From the NCBI GenBank assembly GCA_031002005.1, contig CM061914.1:14370148-14434147 (forward strand): DNA of 64,000 nt, written 5' to 3'. A model generated the notes under the pieces. The model saw only the letters and a list, made by a program, of their open reading frames with translations, made no database searches and was not told the DNA's origin. The DNA is from Vandiemenella viatica (lineage: Eukaryota; Arthropoda; Insecta; Orthoptera; Morabidae). Each line of letters opens with the position of its first letter. The first letter of the stretch is position 1. A program made the position numbers and the translations under genes. Positions 54,576-64,000 of the stretch are shown here, one piece after another.

Positions 54576-56830
54576 CCCTCTACAGGCCAATGCAGGTTTC
54601 TATTGGTTCATTCCAATTCACACTGCAGCTCGTCGCCTTCGACCCTCCCCCTACCTTCCTGATTGTGTCTGTTATTGCTGCCAGTCCAATTGTTGCAGCT
54701 GTGTGCATACTCATTGTTCAGTTATTTTGATTCTACTCAGTTTTCGGTCACCGTGACCGCACCTGGCCTGTTGTGTGCTTAGTTGTCATTTTACCCAAAC
54801 AGAAATGAATGTGAATAATTGTGAACAGATCAGAAAGTGGCTTGAAGAAGACTTGATTCCTGAAGTGATCCTGATGATGCCTGGAGTGATACAGAAGTAA
54901 CTGATATTCCAGATAATCACGTACTTTAAGAATCTCATGATTCAGAATCTGAACAACACGCAGATTCAGATTCAACTTCAGATGAAGAAGAGCCTACAAC
55001 AAACTCCCAGAGGAGGACAGATGAAATCAGTTGAAGAGGTAAAACTTATTGTAGAAAAATAATTTTCTTTGGCATGGCTGTCCGCGTACGACTAGTAGTA
55101 GCAGACGGTTGCACAACATAGTCTCCGAAACACTCGGTATTCATCGTGAATATAGAGACCAAATAAATAGTGCAGAGTGCAAAAGATATTTGGAATTTTT
55201 TATTTGATGAAAACATTCTGAACAAAATCATCGCATCTACAAAACAGCATTTAGAAAAATATAGATGCCAGTATGAAGACAAAAGTAATTGTTACGATGT
55301 AGATGTTGTAGAGTTGAGAGCATTGTTTGGTGTGCTATATTACTCCGCAATTTTCAAAGAAAATCATGAGGACTTCACGAACTGGGACTGGTAGAGACAT
55401 ATACAGGTCAATTATTTCTAAAAATAGACTGGAAACCTTGCTGCTAGCCTTAGGCTTCGACGACCACATAACAAGAGACGAAAGGCGCAAAACAGACCCT
55501 GCAGCTACCATAACGGAGGTTTTTGATGCTTTTATTACAAATTCAAGGAGTATTTACTGTATCGGCACATCAGCGTGTGTTGACGAAATGTTAGTAGTAT
55601 TTCGTGGCCGTTGCAAATTCAAAATGTTTATGCCAAAGAAACCAGCCAAGTATGGTGTAAAAATTTTATGCCTCACAGATGCTGAAACAGGATACTTACA
55701 TAATGCCTATGTATATGTTGGAAAAGACTCAGACGGAAAATATTTGCCAAAAGAATATAAAATATTCAAGAAACCAACTCAGGCCATTTTGAAACTTGCT
55801 GAACATATCATTGGGAGTAACAGAAACATAACAGCTGACAATTTATTCACGTCAATAGAATTAGTACAGGAACTTCAAAGAAAAGGTCTAATATACGTGG
55901 GAACAATAGAGAAAAACCAAAAAGAAATACCAGCAGCATTCAAAGCGTCACCAACACGTCCAGTTGGTTCTTCCTTGTTTGGTTTCTGTGATGATCTAAC
56001 GTTGGTGTCATATGTACCGAAAAAATCTAAAGCAGTGATTCTCATTTCGAGTATGCGCCATGATTGTACTGTAGATAGTACAACAAAGAAACGGGATATA
56101 ATTATGTACTATAATGCCAACGAGTTTGGTGTGGACTCACTGGATCAGCATTTCGCCAGTTATAACACGGCAAGAAGAACTCGACAATGGCCAATGGCGA
56201 TTTTCTATCGACTCCTTGACATTGGTGGCTCAAACGCCTTCGTCATTTACAATACAGTTCATGAGCAAAAAATACGGAGGCTTGATTTCCTAAAACAACT
56301 TGCTGGACAGCTTGCGTCGTGCACACAATCACCACATACCATGAGAACTACGTGAGGTCATTCGCAGAATCCTCAAAGTTCCAGAAGAGAAACCCCAAGG
56401 TGAAGAAAACTTGGAAAAAAGGAAAACATGTTATACGTGTGACCCTAAAAATAAGAGAAAAACTTTTCATGCTTGTTTTATGTGTCGGAAACCTATATGT
56501 GCACAATGTAGCCAAACAATGTGTAAACAGTGCCAAATTAATTTGGACTAGTCAACGCCTTTTTTATTTCATGAATTTATTATTTATGAAAGGCACTTCA
56601 ATTAGGAAATTGTTAAAAAAAATGTTCAAAACAAGTTTGTTGCTTTATTCAATAACATCTTTATTGCAGATGTATACTGAAACCGATTTGCGAATAATTC
56701 CTTCTCTTTGTTTTTGGTTTACAAAATAAAAAGTATTCTCAAGTTGTCTTAAAGTAGCAATAAATTAGCGTGGTCACCATGACCGCACATGGCCTTTTAA
56801 GTTATAAATAATGACCCGGCCTGTAGAGGG
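54576..56830 (+). mobile_element. piggyBac-type DNA transposon
   Basis: The 2,255-bp element has perfect 13-bp terminal repeats, CCCTCTACAGGCC, at both ends. It is flanked by TTAA at 54572-54575 and 56831-56834, the diagnostic piggyBac target. Inner repeats GGTCACCGTGACCGCAC (54748-54764) and GGTCACCATGACCGCAC (56772-56788) lie about 40-175 bp inside the ends. It encodes a broken transposase. It inserted into the GIY-YIG coding part of a PLE; removing it with one TTAA restores that frame. Confidence 0.95.
54805..56551 (+). pseudogene. piggyBac transposase with frameshifts
   Basis: An acidic N-terminus (MNVNNCEQIRKWLEED, then HADSDSTSDEEEPTT) is broken by stops near 54.9-55.05 kb. The frame 55170-55394 holds VVELRALFGVLYYSA; a shift near 55385 leads to 55327-56355, the DDE_Tnp_1_7 core. 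In that 342-residue frame, D86 (VDEMLVVFRGRC), D171 (ITADNLFTS) and D270 (FGVDSLDQ) match the piggyBac triad in spacing. RQWPMAIFYRLLDI follows. A second shift near 56345 moves into a Cys-rich end, TCYTC, HACFMCRKPICAQC and CKQCQ, the C-terminal zinc domain, stopping at TAG 56549-56551. All catalytic residues are present, but it is not translatable as one chain. Confidence 0.92.
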
Positions 56831-56834
56831 TTAA

Positions 56835-57475
56835 GCCTCTCCGCCACAGTGTGGCCTGTCTTGCCAATATAAACACTTCCACAGCTGCAGGGGATGTTGT
56901 AAACAGCCATAAGCTGGTGTGGGTGTAATCTGTCTTTTATCCTGGTTAATGACTGGTCAAGTTTGCAGTGATCCTTAAACATTATTTGGAAATGCAACCA
57001 TTTTAACAGTTTCCCAATCCGGTCAGTGATACAATGTATGCATGGGAGACAGGCAAATTTTCTTAACACATTGGTACCATGGGATAAGTCGATGTCTTCC
57101 AAGGGTTATATAGGTTTTAAAATACTTCTGGTGTTAGATAAAAAAATATTCCAAGCTGACACCTATAGTGTAAGTGTGTCCATTTCTTCCCCCAGACATT
57201 CCGAGTCACATACTGTCCTCACTCGTAAGTTCAGTGATGTTAATATGCTTCGCTTTGTTGCCGGGTGACAGTGCAACATGGGGAGCGTCACCTCGTGATA
57301 CACAGTATGACCCAAACAGCCATCGCCACTTACGAAGCGGGACATCGAGAAATGGCAGTTGTCCATTTTCTTCCACCTCCATGGTGAATTGGATTCTTGG
57401 ATGCACACTATTCAGGTGGTGTAAGAACTCCTGCAAATTCTCTTTACCATGAGGCCAGATTTAGTTTATAAACAA
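56835..57475 (-). mobile_element. Penelope-like element, RT end and GIY-YIG start (right of piggyBac)
   Basis: On the minus strand, 57436-57163 encodes LHHLNSVHPRIQFTMEVEEN and GQLPFLDVPLRK, the PLE RT segment after the catalytic motif. Then 57102-56835 encodes HGTNVLRKFACLPCIHCITD, DRIGKLL and VYNIPCSCGSVYIGKTGHTV, where VYIGKTG is the GIY-YIG core. The frame stops at the piggyBac TTAA (AERL) and continues left of it at 54571. A shift near 57160-57210 and stops show decay. Confidence 0.87.
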
Positions 57476-57689
57476 GCTTTGCATGTCGTATCACAACCCA
57501 CTCAACCTATCAACCATCCAAAAGCCTTTAAAACCAACCACAGTTCCATTGTGGCCACCCGATACTTTCCCGGTATAAAATCCATCAATCAATTCCTTCA
57601 ACGTGATTACAATTTCCTTTGAGCCTTTCCTGTACTGAGAACCTCTCCTAGAACTTGCTTCAGAAGGCCTCTTAACCTCAGTCAACTAA

Positions 57690-58130
57690 TAGTCCATTAA
57701 CATAGCCCCCCACATCTTAAGAGACATACCCAAGGCTCTTTTCCTAGTATCAGATCCCACTGCATGCACCCTGCCTCTATCACCTTCACCAGGCCTGCAA
57801 CGGGGTACAGCTTTCCCGTCACAGGACTGGCCACTTGTGTATCCTCCCACTTAAGACATCTGCTCACTTGCAACCATTGTCCTGTCTAATACATAGGTTA
57901 CACCACAAAATTACTAGCCATCAGAATAAATGGAAAATGGTGTTCACCCTGAACCCTTACCACCCAGTACCTTTCCATGCCATGACAAATGATACCAGCA
58001 ATTTCAATACTTGATTCGCTGTCTGTGCCATCAGTGTCCACTCAGACATAAATAGCATCCCTGAATCCAGAAGGTGGGAATTGGCTTATCAGTTTAAATC
58101 TGGAACCATACAGCTATCAGGTCTTAATTT
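57690..58130 (+). mobile_element. Penelope-like element remnant, GIY-YIG end
   Basis: The + strand words LTCNHCPV-YIGYTTKLLA, IRINGKW and a LNPEGGNW-like block align with LTCRFCTSSYIGLTTQQLS, VRMNGHR and ELRRWELAY at 60.9-61.1 kb. Frameshifts are many. This belongs to the second PLE family, next to the first. The frame at 57491-57685 (minus) between them has no recognised domain. Confidence 0.68.
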
Positions 58131-59504
58131 AAGATAACACCAGAACTCTTCTTTCTTTTCAACACATTCTCCACATCCTCTATCTATTTCCACTCACCTA
58201 TGCTAATATTTTAGCAGTGTACAGCTTTGTTCTTCTTCTTCTTCTTCTTTTTTTTTTTTAAGTTTATATTTTTGCATATATATGTTTTATATTCATATAA
58301 AAGATAACAAAACATTTTCCTCTGACCTATGCCTTGTTTCCGTGACTGGTTCCTGTATTTTGGTTCATACTTTTTGGTTTTACCATTTCAGCTCGCATCC
58401 AAATTTCCCACCATATTATTCATCCCCCCTCCCCCTACACACACACTATGTGCTGCCAGCCTTAGTTCTGCATGTTTCCCTTTGGCAGCCAGTTCATTCT
58501 ATTGCTAAAGAAGAGTTAAATAAGGAAAAAGAGGAACTGTCACTTACAACAGATGATATCCTGAAAATCACCGATATTATGAACCAGCACACAAAAACAA
58601 TAAAGCCTTAAATTAAGAGTGGAAAAAGAAACATAAAAGGGCTTTCATTAGACTCATGTCACTGATGATGGGGAGTGAATGATGATGGTGAGCATCAGTT
58701 GAAAGAAGCCAAAAATAAAAATTACTGAGAGAGTTATAAAAAATATATAAAAAAGGCTAAACAATAAAGAAAGTATAAGGAAATGAAAAAGTATTATATG
58801 TGTTAATTCAAATAATGACAGCTCAGTTGCAGAACAATAGAACAAATAAAAAAACTTAATAATAATTGTTAAAAATATGAATCGAGGGTTTCCCAGTGCA
58901 TCAACTGTATAAAATGTTCTTGGGCTTCTCACCAGGGGATTGCATCAACATAGTATACAGGATAGACTGCATTAAGAAACTTACAAAACTAAGTTACGTC
59001 ATCACAGACAATAGCACTAAGTGTAAAATGCAACTCATGTAATGTATAGGAAAGAAACATGAAAAACAGTAAAAAAAAATAAAATAAAAAATAAAGAACT
59101 GAGAAGTAAAGGATAAGCTATGAAGTACGTAACACATCAATTGCCAAATTTTAATAACACATTTGACAGTAAAAAAAGAAAATAGTCATCAAATAGTAAG
59201 ACAAATACATAAATGGCAGAATGTTACCAAAAGAGAGAGAGAAGAAAAAAGTAAGAAACAGAAAGCTTTTTATTTGGGTATAAAACTACGTATTAAATAT
59301 GGAATGAGCAGGGTGTGAGTCAACGAACAATTCTTTTGGTCCAACTATATCCACTGCATGCCAAAGAGAAAATATTGACTCCAAACCTTCGATTCCCACA
59401 GTTCTGCTGAACAAATGTATATATCTAAAATTTTAATTTTTCCTCTGTGTTCTTGTTATTGTTTTTGTACCATCACCTGTGGTAATCAGTGGTTCTTCTA
59501 CATT
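58131..59504. other. AT-rich intron DNA with simple repeats
   Basis: A CTT repeat and T run lie at 58229-58259. The rest is A-rich with short frames (for example 58282-58611) but no recognised domain. Confidence 0.5.
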
Positions 59505-59690
59505 TCCAAGCAAGGTGGGTGAGTGTTAATGCTCCAGCCTTTCTTGTGGGAGTATGCAGGGTTGAATGACCATCCGGCCACTAAAATTTGATTTTTCTGT
59601 TTTCCCCAGATCACTCCAGGCAAATGTTAAGATGATTCCTCCAAAGACCATCCCTTCACATTGCTTTAGAGACATTCACTATTTCTTCTA
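59505..59690 (+). mobile_element. tRNA-derived SINE, diverged copy
   Basis: The head GCAAGGTGGGTGAGTGTTAA and CAGGGTTGAATGACC (B-box-like), then the body CCCCAGATCACTCCAGGCAA and ATTCCTCCAAAGACCATCCC, match the reverse complement of the 47.2-kb copy. It lies about 190 bp before a FASN exon, as the 33.5-kb copy does. Confidence 0.75.
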
Positions 59691-59883
59691 GAGATGTGGA
59701 ATTTTTACTGTATCCTGATTTCTATGTCAAATCTTCTAACTAAACATGCCTCCCACTGTATAATACAGCAACAACATTTGCTGGCAAAAATCTTTTATCA
59801 TTCCCATCATATTTCACTGTACGTGCAAATTCACAGATGCTAAATATTAGAATTCTTTTACTTTTTAAGATCTCTATTTACAG

Positions 59884-60113
59884 GTCTTGGACATAAACAA
59901 GTGCTGGAGCTGTGTCCTGCTGACATCGAAGTAGCTTGCCATAATGGTCCTGACAGCTGCACCATATCTGGCCCATCTGCCAGTGTCGCTCACTTCGTTT
60001 CTCAACTTCAGGCTCGAAAGGTGTTTGCCCGTGAGGTTAACTGTTCCAATATAGCATACCACAGCCGCTACATTTCCAGTGCAGGCCCACGCCTGCTTAA
60101 ATACTTGCAAAAG
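59884..60113 (+). CDS. FASN: Fatty acid synthase exon (end of MAT domain)
   Basis: This 230-bp exon begins with the last two bases of a Gly codon, then LGHKQVLELCPADIEVACHN and GPDSCTISGPSASVAHFVSQ. It continues to REVNCSNIAYHSRYISSAGP and ends LLKYLQK. The YHS His is the second MAT catalytic residue. The CTISGP block is the conserved strand of the ferredoxin-like subdomain. The acceptor ATTTACAG ends at 59883 and the donor GTGAGA starts at 60114 in phase 0. The following exon, expected to start the linker toward the dehydratase, was not found before 64000. Confidence 0.95.
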
Positions 60114-60160
60114 GTGAGATATATTTTATAGAAAGAGAAATCAAAGAAACATTATAATAA

Positions 60161-60747
60161 GAAAAGAAAGGGAAATTAACCCACCACATACCAAAGTGGA
60201 CGGATGCGATGAGAGAACACTAATGCTGACAAACAACTACACAATATTTCGGCATCTGCCTTGCTCACAAATAGAAAAACGGGCCATTAGGCTCGGAACG
60301 TGTGTGCACAACGAACGTTACCTAATGACTAACTGTGTAGTGGGGGGGGGGGGGGGAGGACGGATAACGAGTAGACTATCGATATCGGTATACATTGTCT
60401 GAGATACTATATTTAATATTTTGGCCGGCGATGGTAAAATGAGAAAATGTAGTAATGGTACGGTATAAACATGGCGGAAAAAAAAAAAAATAAGTGATGG
60501 GTTAATTGGAATTTAACGGTGGTTAAGTCCAGGTGGGTGTCTCGTATCCAGGATATTCTGGTACGCTAGTTCCCATCTCCGGAGTTCTGCTGCAGTGGTG
60601 CTGTCAGGGAAAACTCTGACTGCTCTCACAGTAAAACAGTCGTTGAGGTTGTTGGAATCATGGCTATTGGCATGTTCTGGTACTGGAAGGTACAGGTTAC
60701 GAGTATGGACTGTTTGTCTGTGGCCATTCATTCTAACAGAGAGTTGC
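60161..60747 (-). repeat. Left arm of the PLE inverted repeat
   Basis: It is near-identical to the reverse complement of the right arm. It includes a 15-16 base G run (around 60343-60357) and the minus-strand frame 60818-60513 ending DTRHPPGLNHR. Confidence 0.9.
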
Positions 60748-61116
60748 CCCACTACATATTCCAATCCCACCACAGGAGAAACTTTCCTCATTATTGGACA
60801 TGCCAACTGTTCAACCACTCATCTTATATACCAACTAACTTGCCGCTTTTGCACCAGTTCTTACATAGGCCTCACCACACAGCAACTCTCTGTTAGAATG
60901 AATGGCCACAGACAAACAGTCCATACTCGTAACCTGTACCTTCCAGTACCAGAACATGCCAATAGCCATGATTCCAACAACCTCAACGACTGTTTTACTG
61001 TGAGAGCAGTCAGAGTTTTCCCTGACAGCACCACTGCAGCAGAACTCCGGAGATGGGAACTAGCGTACCAGAATATCCTGGAAACGAGACACCCACCTGG
61101 ACTTAACCACCGTTAA
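60595..61116 (+). CDS. PLE GIY-YIG nuclease fragment
   Basis: A 173-residue frame crosses the left arm, centre and right arm. Only the part from about 60750 on is real PLE protein: YSNPTTGETFLIIGHANCST, YQLTCRFCTSSYIGLTTQQL, VRMNGHRQTVHTRN and TAAELRRWELAYQN. SYIGL corresponds to the second half of the GIY-YIG motif, and R in VRMNGH to its conserved Arg. The first 50 or so residues are antisense of the left arm, so the listed Met is an artefact. Without RT it cannot act alone. Confidence 0.75.
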   Translation: MVLSGKTLTALTVKQSLRLLESWLLACSGTGRYRLRVWTVCLWPFILTESCPTTYSNPTTGETFLIIGHANCSTTHLIYQLTCRFCTSSYIGLTTQQLSVRMNGHRQTVHTRNLYLPVPEHANSHDSNNLNDCFTVRAVRVFPDSTTAAELRRWELAYQNILETRHPPGLNHR

Positions 61117-61478
61117 ATTCCAATTAACCCATCACTATTTTTTTTTTTTTAATTTTTTTTTTTCGCCATGTTTATACCGTACCATTACTACATTTGCTCA
61201 TTTTACCATCGCCGGCCAAAATACTAAATATAGTATCTCAGACAGTGTATACCAATATCAATAGTCTACTCCTTATCCATCCCCCCCCCCCCCCCCCACT
61301 ACACAGTTAGTCATTAGGTAACGTTCGTTGTGCACACACGTTCCGGCCTAATGTCCCGTTTTTCTATTTGTGAGCAAGGCAGATGCCGAAATATTGTGTA
61401 GTTGTTTGTCAGCATTAGTGTTCTCTCATTGCATCCATCCACTTTGGTATGTGGTGGGTTAATTTCCCTTTCTTTTCT
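60884..61478 (+). repeat. Right arm of the PLE inverted repeat
   Basis: It mirrors the left arm, including a 17-base C run (61281-61297) and coding ending ETRHPPGLNHR. Differences from the left arm are few (for example DTRH/ETRH and TCGATATCGG/ACCAATATCAA). Confidence 0.9.
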
Positions 61479-61533
61479 TATTTATATCGCCTAGAAGCCG
61501 CTTCCATTTTCCTTAGTTGAAACATTATAATAA

Positions 61534-62349
61534 AACACTTTGATTAGATAGTAATTTATTTTCAGTGAGTCACATAATCAGTGTTTCTTTAAATCCATCA
61601 CAAACACTGCTGATTGTATGTTTGGAGGCTATATTTTGATAGCTGATTACTTCCAAAGAATTTTTTAATTGGTTAGTGGATGGTGGGTAATAGTGTTGTG
61701 ATTAAAGTGTTACGCAAATTGTTCAGGAATAATAAGTGATAAACAAAATGATCAATGGGATCCAATTGACTCATCAGAAGGACAAGGAGGATTCCAAAAT
61801 TTATATTCAGTATCATAATGGGTCAACTGTCTTCAGGATTCTACAAAAATTCCACCAGTTCGTAAACTGCAAACTTTAATTTTTTTATTCTAAATAGAGT
61901 ATAACCATTTTGTACATCTTTTGTTTATTTGTCTTTTGTTTAGTATGTAATAAATATAATGGCTTAATTCCAACTATACAGTGGTCACAGTTACTTCTTC
62001 TCTATAAGCATTATTGCTATATGTTCATAAAATCCAGCAAGCATAAAGTTTATGTAAAAGCTGACACCATGACTTAGTCTACAGCAATTTCCCCACACAC
62101 ATATTTTGCCATTTCTTGTTTTTGTATATACATTCATTTGGGCCAACTATGACCAAGTTGTGGCTTGAATTTGCTTTGGATGTGTACTCATCTGTGTTGC
62201 AACTAGGGGTTAGCCCTAGAGGGTACCTACCACTTAACCTTGAATTCGAAAAATGGAAGCATTCTACCATTTTCCACATTACACAACAAGCTCTGCCAGA
62301 AGTGAAGGTTTTTTTTTATCTTTAATTCTTTGAGATCAATTTCTGCACC
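61534..62349. other. Intron DNA without recognised features
   Basis: This stretch is AT-rich. Frames at 62079-62279 and 62116-62325 are antisense to each other and show no domain. Confidence 0.45.
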
Positions 62350-62560
62350 CACCTACTTTTGCCCTTTATGAACTATAATTTCTTTCTGTGTTTTTGTTGA
62401 ATTTCTCGGTGCTTCCTTTAGCAGTTTAGTCCATTTTCTGTCTCTATAATCTGCCAAAGAAACTTTGCGCACTGTTTTATACCTGAAATCCAGTGCCACT
62501 TTGTTGTCATGGTCATCTTTTCCAGGTTTGCTTATACTGGTCAAGAATTGTTACAATGGC
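62350..62560 (-). mobile_element. CR1-like LINE tail scrap
   Basis: The minus strand reads SKPGKDDHDNKVALDFRYKT, then VRKVSLADYRDRKW, matching WKGKDDHDYKLALDFRHKGV and GRFSFLGKGIRDWN of the family copy at 25-336. It is short and diverged, with the 3' terminal motif missing. Confidence 0.72.
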
Positions 62561-62934
62561 TGAAGGCCAGAACAAACAATTAGCTATAGTCAATTATTAA
62601 TTTTATTTGAAATAGTAGTATGATTAATTTAAAAGTTAATACAGTAATCTAAAAGCCCTGAATATAATTTAGCAATAATAAGGTCTTTTTAATAACTGAA
62701 AATGTATTACTGATGATGTCTCCAATAATGAACTTGAATTAAATATCCTTAACTAAAAAGTGACTATTAACTATTTCAGGCACACATTGCATACTCACAT
62801 GTATTTTAAGTTGTATTCATATTATCGATGCCAATAAAATTCAATATTTACTGCATCATAGCCTTCAGTAAATAATAGTATAACATGAAATTAATTACAT
62901 GATTTATAGCCTTACAGGCTATGCCATGTCATTT
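62561..62934. other. AT-rich intron DNA
   Basis: Nothing was recognised between the LINE scrap and the PLE scrap. Confidence 0.45.
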
Positions 62935-63145
62935 ATTGGATTATCTCAGCTTTTGACTGTTATACTCCAGCCTTCTTCAGAGATACTGTTTATATTTATG
63001 TTCACATAGCAACAGTCGCCAAGCATTGCATAGGAAAAGGCTGCTATCTTCGTTGATGTTGTTGGAATTCCTTAAGATTTCTGCTGCCTCTTTCACACGT
63101 TGAGGCCACCACTGGTCTTCTCTCCATAGTAGCCTTGTTATTAGA
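62935..63145 (-). mobile_element. PLE C-terminus and 3' UTR scrap
   Basis: It matches 54295-54480 in order and orientation (GAGATACTGTTTATATTTAT, AAAGGCTGCTATCTTCGTTG, TTGAGGCCACCACTGGTCTT). It is therefore the same PLE family as the one split by piggyBac. No nuclease core remains. Confidence 0.72.
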
Positions 63146-63260
63146 TTGTTCGTGGGTTAATTAATATGATAAATAACTAATCCACGATACAGTTCATTTT
63201 AAACTTGTTTTATTCTTGTAATAAAAATGACATCAACGATACTGTTTACATGCATACATA

Positions 63261-64000
63261 CAAGGGTGAGTCAAATGAAAACCTTAAATTTGTAATAAAA
63301 AATCGAAATTTCGCGCCATTATCCTGTAAGTTTGTAAGTGTGCTACATTTTTTTTTAACCTGCTTAACGTCTCCTATAACAACTAGGTCTTTAGAGATGG
63401 GAAAGGATGGGGGGCAAGGAACGGGAAGGAATTCGGCCATGGCCTTTTGAAGGAAGCATCCCGGCATTCACCTGAGTGATTTGGGGAAACCATGGAAAAC
63501 CCAAATCTGGATGCCCGGACGGGGATTCGAACCGCCGTCCTCCCGAAATCAAGACCAGAACGCTAGCCGTTACACCATCACTCTCGGTAGCGTGCTACAA
63601 GCAGCGTGCAGAGTGGCCTATAGGTGGCAGCATAGTGCAGATGTACAAATACCGACACAGTATCAGTATAAAGACGGCTGCCCCACTTGAGACTTGCACC
63701 AGCGTTCTGTTATTCAGTTTGTGAGTAGTGAAGGTGTGAAGCCTATTGAAATTCATCGAAGAATGAAGGTTCAGTACGGTGATGCATGTTTGTCACAGCA
63801 GCAAGTCTACAAATGGAGTAGCAAGTTCGCAAATGGTGTGACTTCAGTGGAAGATGCTCCTCGTCCAGGTCAGGCACAACGAGTTGTGACTCCACAGAAT
63901 ATTGCAGCAGTTGAAGCCATAGTGATGGAAAAGTGCCAAGTGACACTGAATGACATTGCAGCATGTTTAAAGATTAGTCATGGTTCAGTACACCACATTG
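63261..64000 (+). mobile_element. Mariner transposon, 5' part, running off the window
   Basis: The left end CAAGGGTGAGTCAAATGAAA follows a TA (63259-63260) and resembles a common mariner TIR. A SINE splits the leader. The transposase starts near 63675 as AAPLETCT (its ATG now ACG), has a small frameshift near 63695, then reads FVSSEGVKPIEIHRRMKVQY, QQVYKWSSKFANGVTSVEDA and IVMEKCQVTLNDIAACLKIS. These are the two helix-turn-helix regions of mariner transposases. The catalytic part lies beyond the window. It is the same broad lineage as the remnant at 29.7 kb. Confidence 0.88.
63348..63591 (-). mobile_element. tRNA-derived SINE inserted in the mariner
   Basis: This well preserved copy has an 8-bp target duplication, GTGCTACA, at 63340-63347 and 63592-63599. 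On the minus strand it has GATGGTGTAACGGCTAGCG (A box) and GGCGGTTCGAATCCCCG (B box), then the family body and an A tail (T run 63348-63356). A second-position hinge, GACCTAGTTGTTATAGGAGA, marks the end of the body. The precise duplication proves insertion after the mariner arrived. Confidence 0.93.

Larger units (their letters stand above)
35760..59883 (+). other. FASN: FASN intron of 24.1 kb
   Basis: The donor GTAAGT at 35760 and the acceptor TCTCTATTTACAG ending at 59883 bound it, with matching phase 1 on both sides. It holds most of the nested elements of the second half of the window. The joined protein is continuous, so all of this must be removed by splicing, or else the locus is a pseudogene; no coding damage is seen. 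Confidence 0.82.
60161..61518. mobile_element. Penelope-like element inverted dimer with a 15-bp target duplication
   Basis: Two head-to-head partial copies (left arm to about 60747, right arm from about 60884) surround a unique 136-bp centre. The whole is flanked by GAAACATTATAATAA at 60146-60160 and 61519-61533. Each arm encodes the same GIY-YIG C-terminus, on opposite strands with 3' ends outward, and includes the 3' UTR with G/C and A/T runs. The centre plus right arm encode SNPTTGETFLIIGHANCSTT and SYIGLTT. The right arm ends CTTCCATTTTCCTTAG; the left arm is slightly shorter. Inverted PLE copies with long duplications are a known habit of the group. It starts 47 bp after a FASN donor site. 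Confidence 0.92.

Noticed and set aside
60595..60745. N-terminal part of the 173-codon GIY-YIG frame
   Set aside because: It is the antisense of the left PLE arm; the true protein enters only after about 60750.
63520..63591. tRNA-like sequence with A and B boxes (also at 47370-47441)
   Set aside because: It lacks a complete cloverleaf and continues into a long non-tRNA body with an A tail. It is the head of a SINE, not a tRNA gene.
1..64000. CRISPR arrays, bacterial operons, defence islands, rRNA genes
   Set aside because: None is present. There are no regularly spaced short repeats, no ribosome binding sites and no rRNA-like stretches, and the content is eukaryotic throughout.

Overview
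The window is eukaryotic, AT-rich, intron-bearing DNA from an insect with a large, repeat-packed genome. The evidence is four spliced exons of an animal-type fatty acid synthase whose wording matches insect FASN, plus an arthropod mix of repeats: CR1-like and RTE-like LINEs, Penelope-like elements (PLEs), mariner, pogo, DD41D, hAT, piggyBac, Helitron and Ty3/gypsy-type LTR elements, and a tRNA-derived SINE. The SINE body resembles one I remember from orthopterans and other Polyneoptera, so a cockroach, phasmid or orthopteran relative is my best but weak guess.

Host gene. One gene is supported, on the + strand: FASN exons at 12007-12141, 33878-34108, 35570-35759 and 59884-60113. Phases match throughout (0-0, 0-0, 0-1, 1-0). 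They encode the linker before the malonyl/acetyltransferase (MAT) domain and most of that domain, including the GHSVGE nucleophile motif and the YHS histidine. The introns are about 21.7 kb, 1.46 kb and 24.1 kb. No ketoacyl synthase exon was found upstream in the first 12 kb, and no further exon in the last 3.9 kb.

Layout. 1-6.3 kb: CR1-like LINE copies, one split by a gypsy element that has lost everything but integrase. 6.9-12 kb: a hairpin repeat, LINE, Helitron and PLE remnants. 12.0-12.1 kb: FASN exon. 12.25-17.9 kb: a palindromic hammerhead element, PLE 3' regions, an RTE LINE, a CR1 tail and a pogo element. 18.8-21.0 kb: an old mariner split by a near-intact DD41D transposon. 21.7-29.3 kb: an LTR element with two 1,409-bp LTRs and only a gag-like ORF. 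29.6-31.7 kb: mariner and LINE remnants. 33.5-36.9 kb: two FASN exons and SINEs. 37.0-41.5 kb: a PLE in inverted arrangement, split by a 2.1-kb solo LTR and a small palindrome. 41.6-44.7 kb: a hAT pseudogene split by a CR1 fragment. 45.4-46.0 kb: a solo LTR. 48.0-49.5 kb: another LINE. 50.7-54.3 kb: a hAT remnant and a CR1 copy split by a hAT element. 54.3-58.1 kb: a PLE split by piggyBac, then a second PLE remnant. 59.5-61.5 kb: SINE, FASN exon and a perfectly bounded PLE inverted dimer. 62.3-64.0 kb: LINE and PLE pieces and a mariner that runs off the end.

The most interesting pattern is a set of palindromic or hammerhead-like insertions with 11-15 bp target duplications, from 170-bp pieces to a 1.36-kb inverted PLE dimer. 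Nothing prokaryotic (operon, CRISPR, ribosome binding site) is present. Coordinates of decayed elements are approximate; boundaries set by target-site duplications are exact as read.
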